Assembly (NCBI RefSeq): GCF_006439355.1
Contig: NZ_VFTG01000002.1
Location: forward strand, 186,001 to 250,000
Length of the DNA: 64,000 nucleotides
DNA from: Mesorhizobium sp. B4-1-3
GTDB taxonomy: Bacteria; Pseudomonadota; Alphaproteobacteria; Rhizobiales; Rhizobiaceae
Direction: 5' to 3'
Under the pieces are notes generated by a model. It worked only from the letters and a program-made list of their open reading frames with translations, had not been told where the DNA came from and did no database searches. The translations under genes and the position numbers were made by a program. Shown here one piece after another: positions 35,662-45,950 of this stretch. The stretch's first letter is position 1. Every line of letters starts with the position of its first letter.

Positions 35662-36255
35662 ATGCACAGACCGCGCAAGGAAATGATCGCCAAAACGCGC
35701 GCCAAGCTGATTGCGGCCGCCCGCCACGCCTTCGGCACGATCGGCTATGCCGAGGCCTCGATGGACGATTTCACCGCCTCGGCCGGTCTCACGCGCGGCG
35801 CGCTCTACCATCATTTCGGCGACAAGAAGGGGCTGCTGCAGGCGGTGATCGCCGAGATCGACGGTGAGATGGCCTTGCGGGTGAAGGAGGTGGCGTCGAA
35901 AGCGCCGACCCGCTGGCAGCATTTCGTCGACGAATGCACCACTTATATCGAGATGGCGCTGGAGCCGGAAATCCAGCGCATCATGTTCCGCGACGCCCCG
36001 GCAGTGCTCGGCGACCCGGCACAGTGGCCGAATGCCAGCGCCTGCATCGCCTCGATGACCGACCATCTGACGAAGCTGCAGGAAGAGGGCGTGGTCGTGC
36101 CGGACCTTGACCCCGAGACGACCTCACGGCTGATCAATGGCGCCAGCAGCCAGGCCGCGCAGCGCATCGCCAATTCGAAAGATCCGGAAGCGACGTCGAA
36201 GAAGGCGATCGCGGCGTTCAAGCAATTGCTCGAAGGCTTGCGCAAAAAGCCCTGA
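35662..36255 (+). CDS. TetR family transcriptional regulator
   Basis: This 197-residue regulator has an N-terminal TetR helix-turn-helix (AARHAFGTIGYAEASMDDFTA, then GLTRGALYHHFGDKKGLLQAV). A helical ligand-binding domain follows, including a C-terminal segment of the TetR_C type. ATG 35662 is used because the HTH begins shortly after and the upstream frame covers the operator sites. It probably represses itself and the divergent MFS exporter through the three CATACG-N3-CGTATG sites. Confidence 0.92.
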   Translation: MHRPRKEMIAKTRAKLIAAARHAFGTIGYAEASMDDFTASAGLTRGALYHHFGDKKGLLQAVIAEIDGEMALRVKEVASKAPTRWQHFVDECTTYIEMALEPEIQRIMFRDAPAVLGDPAQWPNASACIASMTDHLTKLQEEGVVVPDLDPETTSRLINGASSQAAQRIANSKDPEATSKKAIAAFKQLLEGLRKKP

Positions 36256-36363
36256 GGGGCACGCCTGGGTACCAAGCCACCGCGTTGTGCACCGGTTTCC
36301 GGGCGGTGCAATCTTGCCGCGATTGACAATCGGTAGGGCGAGCGCATCCTCCTGCGCCATCTC

Positions 36364-36466
36364 TTACAGCGCCGCGCGTTCTTTGAACGCGCAAAGGACG
36401 CTGTAAAACTTTAATTCGGCGCATGATCCTTTCCGAAAATCGATTCCGATTTTCGGGGTCATGCGC
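36364..36466. repeat. two-hairpin rhizobial intergenic repeat element (second copy type)
   Basis: Hairpin one is TTACAGCG...CGCTGTAA (36364-36406). Hairpin two is 36419-36466, with outer arms GCGCATGA/TCATGCGC and a perfect inner stem CCGAAAATCG/CGATTTTCGG. An AAACTTTAATT linker joins them. The plan matches 8277-8378. It ends 20 bp before the next start. Confidence 0.75.
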
Positions 36467-36486
36467 GGGATGTGGGGAGTCGGGGC

Positions 36487-37470
36487 ATGTGGGACTTCAG
36501 CATTGGCCGGTCTGTGTCCATCATGATGCGGACATGGCCGTTCATCGTCTTTCGAATGATCGTCTATTTCGGCATCACGGTCGCCTACATCATGGCGACC
36601 GGCACGGGCGCCAGCGTCGGCTATGGCGTCGGTCACATCTCGACCGATCCGGACGGTCCGATGTCCTTCGCACTCTGGGGCGGCGTGGTCGGCTTCGGTA
36701 TCGTGTCGATCGCCGTCTACTGGATCCGCGAATACATTCTTTACGTGCTGAAAGCGGGCCATATCGCCGTCATGGTGCACCTGATCGACGGCCATGACGT
36801 GCCCGACGGCCAGAGCCAGATCGCCTATGCCAAGGAAGTGGTCACCCAGCGTTTCGCCGAGGCCAACATTCTTTTCGTCGTCGACCAACTGGTCAAGGGC
36901 GCCATCCGCGCCATCACAGGCCTGATCGGCGGCATCGCCGCGTTCCTGCCCATTCCGGGCCTGAGCGGGGTGGTCAGCTTCATCAATACCGTCATCCGCA
37001 TCTCGCTGACCTATGTCGACGAGATCATCCTCGGCTACAATATCCGCATCAATTCGAGCTCGCCCTTCGAGACGGCGAGGCAAGGCGTCGTGCTCTACGC
37101 GCAGAACGGCAAGCACATGGTCAAGAACGCCGTCTGGCTGGCGGTGATCATGTGGGGCGTGTCCTTCGTCATCTTCCTGTTGATGCTGGCGCCCGCCGCC
37201 GCGATCCTGTGGGTCATGCCCGGACAATTGGCCGGCTGGGCCTTCGTGCTGGCGATCGTCTTTGCCTGGGCCTTCAAGGCAGCCTTCATCGAGCCGTTCG
37301 CCATCGCGTCCTTGATGCAGGTCTATTTCGAAGCCATCGAAGGTCAGGCGCCCAACCTCGAATGGGACACGCGGCTCGCCGAGGCCTCGTCCAAATTCAG
37401 GGAGCTGCGCGACAAGGCACTCGGCTCCTTCGGCGGCGGCTCGCGCTGGGATACGCCTCGAGTGGCCTGA
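36487..37470 (+). CDS. conserved polytopic membrane protein of unknown function
   Basis: This 327-residue protein has about six hydrophobic segments, e.g. FIVFRMIVYFGITVAYIMA, FALWGGVVGFGIVSIAVYWI and AVWLAVIMWGVSFVIFLLML. A conserved-looking cytosolic stretch is YVDEIILGYNIRINSSSPFETARQGVVLYAQNGKHM. ATG 36487 (MWDFSIGRSV) follows GGGGAGTCGGGG. No family name is recognised. It is convergent with bluB, 5 bp apart. Confidence 0.75.
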   Translation: MWDFSIGRSVSIMMRTWPFIVFRMIVYFGITVAYIMATGTGASVGYGVGHISTDPDGPMSFALWGGVVGFGIVSIAVYWIREYILYVLKAGHIAVMVHLIDGHDVPDGQSQIAYAKEVVTQRFAEANILFVVDQLVKGAIRAITGLIGGIAAFLPIPGLSGVVSFINTVIRISLTYVDEIILGYNIRINSSSPFETARQGVVLYAQNGKHMVKNAVWLAVIMWGVSFVIFLLMLAPAAAILWVMPGQLAGWAFVLAIVFAWAFKAAFIEPFAIASLMQVYFEAIEGQAPNLEWDTRLAEASSKFRELRDKALGSFGGGSRWDTPRVA

Positions 37471-37475
37471 TCAGG

Positions 37476-38210
37476 TCAGGGTTTCGACGGCCCGGCGCCG
37501 AGACTGGCGATCGCCGATTTGAGCGGCGCCTCGCCGGTGCCGGAAAACGTCTCGCTCATTACCAGTTCGGGCAGCGGCAGGCGCTTGCCCCAGCCATGCG
37601 CTTCGAGATCCGGCTTCGGCGCGAATTCCGAGACGCGGCCGACGCAGAGATAGGCGATCGGCGTGACATGCTCCGGGATCGCGAGAAGCCGCTTCAATGC
37701 CTCGGTTTCGATGATGCTCACCCAGCCGACGCCGACGCCCTCGGCGCGTGCCGCCAACCAGAAATTCTGAACCGCGCAGACGGTGCTGTAGAGGTCCATC
37801 TCCGGATTGTGCCACCGCCCGAGCGGCGAATCCTTCGACCGCTGCCGGTCACAGGTGATGCAGAGATTGAGCGCGCTTTCGCATATGCCTTCGAGCTTCA
37901 GCTTGCGGTAAAGCGCCTGCCGGTCCGCCTCGATGGCCGGCAGTTCCTGCTCGCGCGCGGCGAGGAACAGGTCGCGCACTTGTCTGCGCCGCTCGGCATC
38001 GCGGATGACGATGAAATTCCACGGCTGCATATAGCCCACCGACGGCGCATGATGCGCGGCGGTGAGAAGCCGCGCCAGCACATGATCATCGAGATCGTCG
38101 GGAACAAAATGGCTGCGCACGTCACGCCTGGTGAACATCGCCCGATAGACCGCGTCGCGCGCCGATTGGTCGAAGTCGTCGCCGCTTGCGGCGATCGCTG
38201 CTGCCGTCAT
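37476..38210 (-). CDS. bluB: 5,6-dimethylbenzimidazole synthase
   Basis: This 244-residue nitroreductase-fold enzyme fragments FMNH2 to make 5,6-dimethylbenzimidazole, the lower ligand of vitamin B12. Landmarks are RRDVRSHFVPDDLDD, AHHAPSVGYMQPWNFIVI, DLYSTVCAVQNFWLAARAEGVGVGWVSI and AYLCVGRVSEF. The gene lies behind a cobalamin riboswitch, so it is switched off when B12 is plentiful. The ribosome site AAGGGG sits just upstream of ATG 38210, where the riboswitch could mask it. Confidence 0.95.
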   Translation of the reverse strand: MTAAAIAASGDDFDQSARDAVYRAMFTRRDVRSHFVPDDLDDHVLARLLTAAHHAPSVGYMQPWNFIVIRDAERRRQVRDLFLAAREQELPAIEADRQALYRKLKLEGICESALNLCITCDRQRSKDSPLGRWHNPEMDLYSTVCAVQNFWLAARAEGVGVGWVSIIETEALKRLLAIPEHVTPIAYLCVGRVSEFAPKPDLEAHGWGKRLPLPELVMSETFSGTGEAPLKSAIASLGAGPSKP

Positions 38211-38261
38211 CGCTTTTCCCCTTGCGACAAGCAGTCCCCCGCCTGACCAAGCGGAAGACCA

Positions 38262-38418
38262 TGTCTGCCGGGCCGGTCTTCTGGCTCGGGATCGTCCCGC
38301 TCCGGCGCCTTCCCGTCATGGACAGTGGCGTTTGCCGGCGCGGTCCCCCTCACAGCGTTGGGCACGCCACGGAGTTCAACCGTGTTCCCGATTCTCCCGC
38401 GTCGCCGCAGGCACCAGG
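38262..38418 (-). promoter_or_regulatory. cobalamin (B12) riboswitch
   Basis: Read on the minus strand, this leader contains the canonical series GGTGCC (38410-38415), GGGAACACGGTTGAACTCCG, a GCTGT...GGGGGACCGC segment, the B12 box GCCACTG (38323-38329), GGGAAGGCGCC, and GAGCCAGAAGACCGGCC. These elements occur in the order and spacing of adenosylcobalamin riboswitches. It ends about 50 nt before the bluB ATG, so control is probably at translation initiation. Confidence 0.92.
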
Positions 38419-38548
38419 CAGCGAAGTGACCTTACCGCGAAGTTCGGCACCCGCCAATGGCGCGGACGACATGGGCTGGCGCAATTTCCCGAGCCATTCG
38501 GCTTTTCAAACATGGTCATTACGGCCGCGGGTGCCTAGATTAGGCGCC

Positions 38549-39475
<927 letters not shown>

Positions 39476-39478
39476 AGT

Positions 39479-39730
39479 ATGGCATTGGAAGGCAATGAGG
39501 ACGTCAAGGCGATGAGCTTCGAACAGGCGCTCGATGCGCTGGAGAAGATCGTCGATGATCTTGAGCGCGGCGACGTCCCGCTCGACCAGTCGATCAAGAT
39601 CTATGAGCGCGGCGAGGCACTGAAGGCGCATTGCGACAGGCTGCTGAAAGCGGCCGAGGACAAGGTCGAGAAGATCAGGCTTTCGCGTGACGGCAAGCCG
39701 GTGGGAACGGAGCCGCTGGACGCCGACTGA
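39479..39730 (+). CDS. xseB: exodeoxyribonuclease VII small subunit
   Basis: This 83-residue helical protein has the XseB pattern [44 protein letters not shown]. With XseA it forms the single-strand exonuclease VII. It is immediately downstream of the deacetylase gene, and dxs follows further on, as in many Proteobacteria. Confidence 0.94.
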   Translation: MALEGNEDVKAMSFEQALDALEKIVDDLERGDVPLDQSIKIYERGEALKAHCDRLLKAAEDKVEKIRLSRDGKPVGTEPLDAD

Positions 39731-39774
39731 TTTGGAATAGGGTGGGCAGAGAGAGCAGGTAAGGAGTTCAAGCC

Positions 39775-40041
39775 ATGTGCCGCAACATCAAGACCTTGGC
39801 CAATTTCGAGCCGCCGGCGACCAATGACGAAGTGCACGACGCAGCGCTTCAGTTCGTGCGCAAGCTGGCCGGCTCGACCAAGCCGTCCAAGCGCAACGAG
39901 CACGCTTTTTATCATGCAGTGGAAGCGATCGCGGCCGCTGCGCGCGAATTGATCGATTCGCTCGAAACCAATCAGGAACCGCGCAATCGCGAGGAAGAGG
40001 CTGCCAAGGCCAAGGCCAGGTCGGCGCTGCGTTTCGCCTGA
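39775..40041 (+). CDS. DUF2277 family protein
   Basis: This 88-residue protein begins MCRNIKTLANFEPPATNDEVHDAALQFVRKLAG. The MCRNI(K/R)TL(x)NFEPPA opening is diagnostic of DUF2277. The rest is helical and charged, with NEHAFYHAVEAIAAAARELIDSL. It is cytosolic, of unknown role, and probably co-transcribed with xseB and the pirin gene. Confidence 0.9.
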   Translation: MCRNIKTLANFEPPATNDEVHDAALQFVRKLAGSTKPSKRNEHAFYHAVEAIAAAARELIDSLETNQEPRNREEEAAKAKARSALRFA

Positions 40042-40050
40042 GGGATAGTC

Positions 40051-40971
40051 ATGAGCTTCTTTCCGGGAAACGACCCTGAGCCCGGCGATGCCTTCGCCTG
40101 CGACCAGATCGAGCTGATGGTCGTTCCGAACGCCAAGGATATCGGCGGGTTCGAGGTGCGCCGCGCTCTGCCGACGGCAAAACGCCGCCTGGTCGGTCCG
40201 TTCATATTTTTCGACCGCATGGGCCCGGCTATCCTGCGCGCCGGCCAGGCGCTGGACGTGCGCCCGCATCCGCATATCGGGCTGTCCACGGTCACCTATC
40301 TGTTCGACGGCAGGATCAGACATCGCGACTCGCTCGGCACCGAGATGGTGATCGCGCCGGGCGACGTGAATTTGATGACCGCGGGGCGCGGCATCGTTCA
40401 TTCGGAGCGCACGCCGGAGGAAATGCGCGGCGCACCGATGTCGGTCTCCGGCCTGCAGACCTGGCTGGCGCTGCCCGACGGCAAGGAGGAAATCGCACCG
40501 ATTTTCGCCAACACGTCGGTGGCCCGCTTGCCTGAGATCGATGCCGGAGGCGTCAGCGGCCGTGTCGTCATCGGCGAATTCTCAGGCCTGCGCTCGCCAG
40601 TGGCGACCGCCTCGGACACGCTTTACGCCGATCTCAGGCTGGCTGCGGGCGCCAGCGTGAAGATTCCGGCCGATGCCGAGGAGCGCGCCATCTACACGCT
40701 GGAGGGCGACGTGTCGATCGCCGGCGATGTTTTCCCGGCCGAACGGCTCCTGGTGTTCAAGCCGGGCGAGGAGATCGTCGTCTCTTCCGAGCGCGGCGCG
40801 CATTTCATGCTGTTCGGCGGCGCTTCGCTGGGTTCCAAGCGCTACATCTGGTGGAATTTCGTCTCGTCCTCGAAGGAACGCATCGAACAGGCCAAACAGG
40901 AATGGAAGACAGGCCGCTTCGATATCGTTCCCGGCGATGAGGAAGAGTTCATTCCACTGCCCGAGAACTAG
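40051..40971 (+). CDS. pirin family protein
   Basis: This 306-residue bicupin has the metal-binding N-terminal cupin motif DVRPHPHIGLSTVTYLFDG and IVHSERTPEE supplying further ligands. The C-terminal pirin domain ends with FGGASLGSKRYIWWNFVSSSKERIE. Pirins are iron-binding quercetinase-like or regulatory proteins; the specific role here is unknown. The start is ATG 40051, 9 bp after the DUF2277 stop. Confidence 0.92.
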   Translation: MSFFPGNDPEPGDAFACDQIELMVVPNAKDIGGFEVRRALPTAKRRLVGPFIFFDRMGPAILRAGQALDVRPHPHIGLSTVTYLFDGRIRHRDSLGTEMVIAPGDVNLMTAGRGIVHSERTPEEMRGAPMSVSGLQTWLALPDGKEEIAPIFANTSVARLPEIDAGGVSGRVVIGEFSGLRSPVATASDTLYADLRLAAGASVKIPADAEERAIYTLEGDVSIAGDVFPAERLLVFKPGEEIVVSSERGAHFMLFGGASLGSKRYIWWNFVSSSKERIEQAKQEWKTGRFDIVPGDEEEFIPLPEN

Positions 40972-41093
40972 GAACCGCCCGCGCGTCACTGGCGCGCATT
41001 TACATTCGCCCGGCGGCGGCCTATTGCCGCGCATGATTATGGCGCAATTCGCTGGTAGCGCCGTGTTCGATCATTGAGGCAGGACGCGCCCGA

Positions 41094-43001
41094 GTGAAGC
41101 CAGACACGCCGCTGCTCGACAAGGTCCGCATTCCCGCGGACCTGCGCACGCTCGATGAAGGCGCGCTGCCTCAGCTTGCCGCGGAACTCCGCGCCGAGCT
41201 CATCGATGCCGTCTCGCAGACAGGTGGCCATCTCGGCGCAGGCCTCGGCGTCATCGAATTGACGGTTGCCCTGCATTATGTCTTCAACACGCCGCGGGAC
41301 CGGCTGATCTGGGACGTTGGCCACCAGGCCTATCCGCACAAGATCCTGACCGGCCGCCGCGACCGCATCCGCACGCTGCGCCAGGAAGGCGGCCTTTCCG
41401 GCTTCACCCGGCGCGCCGAGAGCGAATACGACCCGTTCGGCGCAGCACACTCCTCGACCTCGATTTCGGCCGGCCTCGGTATGGCCATGGGGCGCGACCT
41501 GTCGGGCGGGCGCAACAATGTGATTTCCGTGATCGGCGACGGCTCGATGTCGGCCGGCATGGCCTTCGAGGCGCTGAACAATGCCGGCGCGCTCGATGCA
41601 CGGCTGATCGTCATCCTCAACGACAATGACATGTCGATTGCGCCGCCGACCGGCGCCATGAGCGCCTATCTGGCGAGGCTTGCGTCGGGCAAGGCCTATC
41701 TCGGCCTGCGCGATTTCGGCAAGAAGCTGACATCCTATCTCGGCAAGCGCGCCGACCGCGCCATCACCCGTGCGGTCGAGCATGCGCGCGGCTATGTCAC
41801 CGGCGGCACCTTGTTCGAGGAGCTCGGCTTCTATCACATCGGCCCCATCGACGGGCACAATCTCGAGCACCTCATCCCGGTGCTGAGAAACGTGCGCGAC
41901 AATGGCAAAGGTCCGGTGCTGATCCATGTCGTGACCCAGAAGGGCAAGGGCTATGCGCCGGCCGAGTCCGCCGCCGATAAATATCACGGCGTCAACAAGT
42001 TCGACGTCATCACCGGCGCGCAGGCCAAAGCCCCGGCCAACGCGCCCGCCTACACTAAGGTCTTCGCGGAGAGCCTGATACAGGAAGCGCGCGAGGACGA
42101 CCGCATCGTCGCCATCACAGCCGCCATGCCGAGCGGCACCGGCCTCGACCTGTTCGGCGAGGTGTTCCCGAAGCGGACCTTCGATGTCGGCATCGCCGAA
42201 CAGCACGCGGTGACCTTCGCGGCGGGGCTCGCCACCGAAGGTTACAAGCCCTTCGCCGCCATCTATTCCACTTTCCTGCAGCGCGCCTACGACCAGGTCG
42301 TCCATGACGTGGCGATCCAGAAGCTGCCCGTGCGCTTCCCCATCGACCGCGCCGGCTTCGTCGGCGCCGACGGCGCCACCCATTGCGGCGCCTTCGACAC
42401 CACTTTCCTCGCCTCGCTGCCGGGCTTCGTCGTCATGGCGGCGGCCGACGAGGCGGAGCTTCGCCATATGGTGCGCACCGCCGCGTCCTATGATGACGGC
42501 CCGATCGCCTTCCGCTATCCGCGCGGCAACGGCGTCGGCGTCGACATGCCGGAGCGCGGTTCGCTGCTCGAAATCGGCAAGGGCCGCATCCTCAAGGAAG
42601 GGACCAAGGTCGCGCTGCTTTCCTTCGGCACGCGGCTGCAGGATTGCCTGCTGGCGGCCGAGGAGCTCGGCGCCGCGGGTCTCTCCACCACCGTCGCTGA
42701 CGCCCGCTTCGCCAAGCCGCTCGACGAGGATCTCATCCGCCGGCTCGCCCGTTCGCACGAAGTGCTTGTGACCGTGGAGGAGGGCGCCATCGGCGGCTTT
42801 GCCAGCCAGGTCCTGCATTTCCTCGCGCATGAGGGCTTGCTGGAAGGCGGCCTCAAGGTGCGCCCGCTGGTGCTGCCCGACGTGTTCACCGACCACGCCA
42901 AGCCCGAAAAGATGTATGCCGATGCCGGCCTGGACTCGGCCGGCATCGTGCGCACCGTCTTCGCGGCGCTCGGCCATGGCGTGCAGGCGCAGCGCGCCTG
43001 A
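41094..43001 (+). CDS. dxs: 1-deoxy-D-xylulose-5-phosphate synthase
   Basis: This 635-residue thiamine-diphosphate transketolase-like enzyme condenses pyruvate and glyceraldehyde-3-phosphate, the first step of the MEP isoprenoid pathway. The ThDP motif is [16 protein letters not shown]. Other blocks are [35 protein letters not shown] and [18 protein letters not shown]. The start is GTG 41094. ispH, the last enzyme of the same pathway, lies at 59603. Confidence 0.97.
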   Translation: MKPDTPLLDKVRIPADLRTLDEGALPQLAAELRAELIDAVSQTGGHLGAGLGVIELTVALHYVFNTPRDRLIWDVGHQAYPHKILTGRRDRIRTLRQEGGLSGFTRRAESEYDPFGAAHSSTSISAGLGMAMGRDLSGGRNNVISVIGDGSMSAGMAFEALNNAGALDARLIVILNDNDMSIAPPTGAMSAYLARLASGKAYLGLRDFGKKLTSYLGKRADRAITRAVEHARGYVTGGTLFEELGFYHIGPIDGHNLEHLIPVLRNVRDNGKGPVLIHVVTQKGKGYAPAESAADKYHGVNKFDVITGAQAKAPANAPAYTKVFAESLIQEAREDDRIVAITAAMPSGTGLDLFGEVFPKRTFDVGIAEQHAVTFAAGLATEGYKPFAAIYSTFLQRAYDQVVHDVAIQKLPVRFPIDRAGFVGADGATHCGAFDTTFLASLPGFVVMAAADEAELRHMVRTAASYDDGPIAFRYPRGNGVGVDMPERGSLLEIGKGRILKEGTKVALLSFGTRLQDCLLAAEELGAAGLSTTVADARFAKPLDEDLIRRLARSHEVLVTVEEGAIGGFASQVLHFLAHEGLLEGGLKVRPLVLPDVFTDHAKPEKMYADAGLDSAGIVRTVFAALGHGVQAQRA

Positions 43002-43046
43002 ATCGGAACGTCAAGATGCTCAATCAGTTTGCCGGCTTTCGGATGT

Positions 43047-43064
43047 AAGCGTTTGTTAACGCTT
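43047..43064 (+). terminator. hairpin after dxs
   Basis: AAGCGTT (43047-43053) pairs with AACGCTT (43058-43064) around TGTT, 45 bp after the dxs stop. A short mixed T stretch follows. A weak terminator is plausible. Confidence 0.4.
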
Positions 43065-43150
43065 CCGTTTGGCGGTTCGCTTACCCTGTCTCTTGGCCGA
43101 TTTTCAACGGCGCCCGGCTAAGACGTTGGTCCTAGGCAGGGATAAGAACA

Positions 43151-43438
43151 ATGAAGTCGTCCATTTGCGGCATGGCGCTCTTGGCGGCCGTGATTGCGCC
43201 GGCGGCAGCCGAAACGCGTTACGACTGCAATATCGAAAAGGCGGCGATGGATATCGTCGCCGGCAAGATGGGCAACATCCGCGGCGGCTTCTCCTACAAG
43301 CAGGTTCCCCAGCTCGTTGTGCGGCCGGATGCCTCGCCACCCGCGCCGGTGCCGGCCGAGCCTCCGCACGAGGAAGCCTCCGGCAATGACGGCCTGGCAC
43401 CGGCCGTCGAGCGTCGGGTCTCGCGAACCGTTTTTTAA
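43151..43438 (+). CDS. small secreted hypothetical protein
   Basis: This 95-residue protein has a signal peptide (MKSSICGMALLAAVIAPAAA). A short segment ETRYDCNIEKAAMDIVAGKMGNIRGGF leads into a Pro-rich tail (PDASPPAPVPAEPPHEE). Its only mature cysteine is in YDCN. No domain is recognised. Its stop overlaps that of the convergent GFA gene (TTAA at 43435-43438). Confidence 0.65.
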   Translation: MKSSICGMALLAAVIAPAAAETRYDCNIEKAAMDIVAGKMGNIRGGFSYKQVPQLVVRPDASPPAPVPAEPPHEEASGNDGLAPAVERRVSRTVF

Positions 43439-43836
43439 AACCACATATCGCGAACGCAACGCCCATCGCGCGGCAAGTCGTCGAATGTGTCGAGGCCGTC
43501 GAAATGGTCGATCGGCAGATCGGCGATCTGCTCCGGCGGCGCCAGCCTGACATTGACCGCAATGCGCGTGCGGCCGCTCTTGCTTGAGCGCAGGCCGCGC
43601 CAGGCGACCACGCAGGCGCAGGTCGGGCAGAACAGGATTTCCAGCGCGGGCTCCGCCACCTCGGCGCGTGTGTACGACTTCAACGGTCCGGCGACGCGGA
43701 TGCGCTCGTCGGCATGATCATAAGCCCAGAGCGCGCCGTAGCGGCGGCAAAGCGTGCAATTGCAGGCGGTGATTCCACCGGGATCGCCTTCCAGCGTCCA
43801 ATGAGCCGCGCCGCAATGACAGGTCCCCTTCAGCAT
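43435..43836 (-). CDS. GFA family (glutathione-dependent formaldehyde-activating-like) protein
   Basis: This protein of about 133 residues begins MLKGTCHCGAAHWTLEGDPGG. Zinc-binding cysteines are in CHCG, CNCTLCRRYG and FCPTCACVVAW, the arrangement of GFA/CENP-V proteins. ATG 43836 is chosen because GGAGGT lies at 43841-43846 and the family starts there; a longer form from 43890 is possible. The enzymatic role of most members is unproven. Confidence 0.88.
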   Translation of the reverse strand: MLKGTCHCGAAHWTLEGDPGGITACNCTLCRRYGALWAYDHADERIRVAGPLKSYTRAEVAEPALEILFCPTCACVVAWRGLRSSKSGRTRIAVNVRLAPPEQIADLPIDHFDGLDTFDDLPRDGRCVRDMWF

Positions 43837-43935
43837 CGCCACCTCCGATCGACAGCCGCCGTGGCGGCATTCTGTAGCCTCTTGCGTCATATTCAACCCA
43901 TTGCGTTCGCGTCCGGCTTTCGCCAATGAAGGCCG

Positions 43936-44712
43936 ATGGGTTCCCCTTTGCCATCAAGCCAGCGCCAGCGGCTCGACGAATTGCTCGTCGGGCGCGGCTT
44001 GTTCGCCAGCCGCTCGCGTGCGCGCGATGCGATCGAGCGCGGCACGGTAACGGTCGACGGCACAATTGCCCGCAAGCCGGGACAGCCCGTCGCGTCGGAT
44101 TGCCTGATCGCGATCGACGACCCGGCTCAGGCCTATGTGTCTCGCGCCGCGTTGAAGCTGATAGCCGGGCTCGATCGTTTCGGCCTGGACCCTTCCGGCA
44201 GCGAGGCGCTCGATGTCGGCGCCTCGACCGGCGGCTTCTCCCAGGTGCTGCTCGAGCGCGGCGCGGCGCATGTCACGGCGATCGATGTCGGCCACGGCCA
44301 GATGCACCCAGACATTGCCGGCGACCCGCGCGTGACGGTGATCGAGGGATTGAACGCGCGTGATCTGACGGCGGCCGATCTCGGCGACCGCGTTCCCGGT
44401 TTCCTGGTTTGCGATGTCTCCTTCATCTCGCTGAAGCTGGCGCTGCCGCCGGCGCTGGACTTGGCGGGCGAGGGCGCCAAGGCAGTTCTTTTGGTTAAGC
44501 CGCAATTCGAGGCCGGACGCGAAGCGATCGGCAAGGGCGGCCTGCTCAAGGATCCGGGCGATGCCGAGCGCATTGCCGGGAATTTGCGCCATTGGCTTGC
44601 GGACATTTCCGGCTGGCGCGTGCTGGGACTCCACCCGTCGCCGATCGAAGGCGGTGACGGCAACCGCGAGTTCCTGCTTGCCGGCATCAAGGACGCAGGA
44701 CCATTGCGATGA
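43936..44712 (+). CDS. tlyA: TlyA family rRNA (cytidine-2'-O)-methyltransferase / hemolysin-like
   Basis: This 258-residue protein has an N-terminal S4 RNA-binding domain (RLDELLVGRGLFASRSRARDAIERGTV). An FtsJ-type methyltransferase domain follows, with SAM motif LDVGASTGGFSQVLLERGA, DVSFISLKLALP and KPQFEAGREAIGKGG. It methylates ribose of 16S/23S rRNA cytidines in characterised relatives. Its stop overlaps the next gene's start (ATGA). Confidence 0.93.
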   Translation: MGSPLPSSQRQRLDELLVGRGLFASRSRARDAIERGTVTVDGTIARKPGQPVASDCLIAIDDPAQAYVSRAALKLIAGLDRFGLDPSGSEALDVGASTGGFSQVLLERGAAHVTAIDVGHGQMHPDIAGDPRVTVIEGLNARDLTAADLGDRVPGFLVCDVSFISLKLALPPALDLAGEGAKAVLLVKPQFEAGREAIGKGGLLKDPGDAERIAGNLRHWLADISGWRVLGLHPSPIEGGDGNREFLLAGIKDAGPLR

Positions 44713-45950
44713 GCACACGCTTCACCATCGCCAGGCTCGGCTCGCAGGGCGACGGCATTGCAAATGCCGAGGGCGGGGAGGTTTTTGTCCCGTTCACGCT
44801 GCCGGGCGAGACGGTCACGGCCGCGCGCCAGAAGGACCGCGCTTCGCTGATGTCGGTGCTGGAAGCCTCGCCGCTCAGGGTCGATCCGGCCTGCCGCCAT
44901 TTCACCGAATGCGGCGGCTGCGCACTGCAGCATTTCGAAGCGGAAGCCTACCAGCAATGGAAGCGCGAGAAGGTCGTGCAGGCGCTGAAGGCCAAGGGCA
45001 TCGGTTGCGATGTCGCTGCGCTGGTGCCTTGCGCGCCACACACCCGCCGCCGCGTCACCTTCAGCGCCAGGCGCACAGAGGCTGGCATGCTGCTCGGCTT
45101 CGTGCGCGCGCTTTCATCCGAGATCATCCCGATCCAGGAATGCCCGATCTCGCTGCCGACGATCGTCTCGGCGCTCGATAAATTGCGTGCCCTGACCGGA
45201 TTGGTCTGCGCCACGCCGAAAGCGTTTCATATGACGGTGACCGTCACCGCTTCGGGCCTCGACATCGCCGTCCATGACGCCGGCAAGCTTGGCGACTACC
45301 AGCGCCGCATCGCGTCGAATTTCGTCATGGCCGAGGGCTTGGCGCGGCTTTCCGTCGACGGCGAGATCGTCGTCGAGCCGAAGAAACCGGTGGTGCAGTT
45401 CGGACCGGTCGCGGTCGCCGTGCCGCCCGGCGCCTTCCTGCAAGCGACGGAAGCCGCCGAGCAGGCGATGGCGGACCTTGTCGGCCAGCATCTGTCGCGC
45501 GCCAGGAAGGTCGCCGACCTGTTCGCCGGCTGCGGCAGCTTCGCGCTTCGGCTTGGCGCGAAGTCGGAGGTCCATGCCGTCGAAGGCGATGCGCCGGCGC
45601 TCGCCGCGCTCGACCGTGCCTACCGCTTCGCCAGCGGGCTGAAGCGGGTGACCAGCGAACGTCGCGACCTGTTCCGCCGGCCGCTGACCTTCAAGGAGTT
45701 GAACGCTTTCGACGGACTGGTCTTCGATCCGCCGCGCGCCGGCGCCGAGGATCAGTCGAAGCAGATCGCGCGCTCCGACGTGCCGCTGGTCGCCGCCGTC
45801 TCCTGCAATCCGGTGACGCTCGCGCGTGATCTGCGGATCCTCATCGATGGTGGCTACACGCTGAAGAGCGTGACGCCAATCGACCAGTTCCTGTGGTCGC
45901 CCCATGTCGAGGCCGTGGCGCTGCTGGAAAAGCCGGGAAGGCGACGGTAG
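44709..45950 (+). CDS. class I SAM-dependent RNA (uracil-5-)methyltransferase, RumA/TrmA family
   Basis: This 413-residue enzyme has an N-terminal TRAM-like start (STRFTIARLGSQGDGIA) and an iron-sulfur cluster motif CRHFTECGGCALQH (C-x5-C-x2-C, about residues 64-77). The methyltransferase part has DLFAGCGSFALRLG, FDPPRAGAEDQ and the catalytic-Cys region SCNPVTLARDL. It methylates uridine in rRNA or tRNA; the exact site cannot be told. It is translationally coupled to tlyA. Confidence 0.92.
   Translation: MSTRFTIARLGSQGDGIANAEGGEVFVPFTLPGETVTAARQKDRASLMSVLEASPLRVDPACRHFTECGGCALQHFEAEAYQQWKREKVVQALKAKGIGCDVAALVPCAPHTRRRVTFSARRTEAGMLLGFVRALSSEIIPIQECPISLPTIVSALDKLRALTGLVCATPKAFHMTVTVTASGLDIAVHDAGKLGDYQRRIASNFVMAEGLARLSVDGEIVVEPKKPVVQFGPVAVAVPPGAFLQATEAAEQAMADLVGQHLSRARKVADLFAGCGSFALRLGAKSEVHAVEGDAPALAALDRAYRFASGLKRVTSERRDLFRRPLTFKELNAFDGLVFDPPRAGAEDQSKQIARSDVPLVAAVSCNPVTLARDLRILIDGGYTLKSVTPIDQFLWSPHVEAVALLEKPGRRR

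Noticed and set aside
41037..42977. Long minus-strand open frame opposite dxs
   Set aside because: It is a shadow of the conserved dxs codons. No domain or ribosome site.
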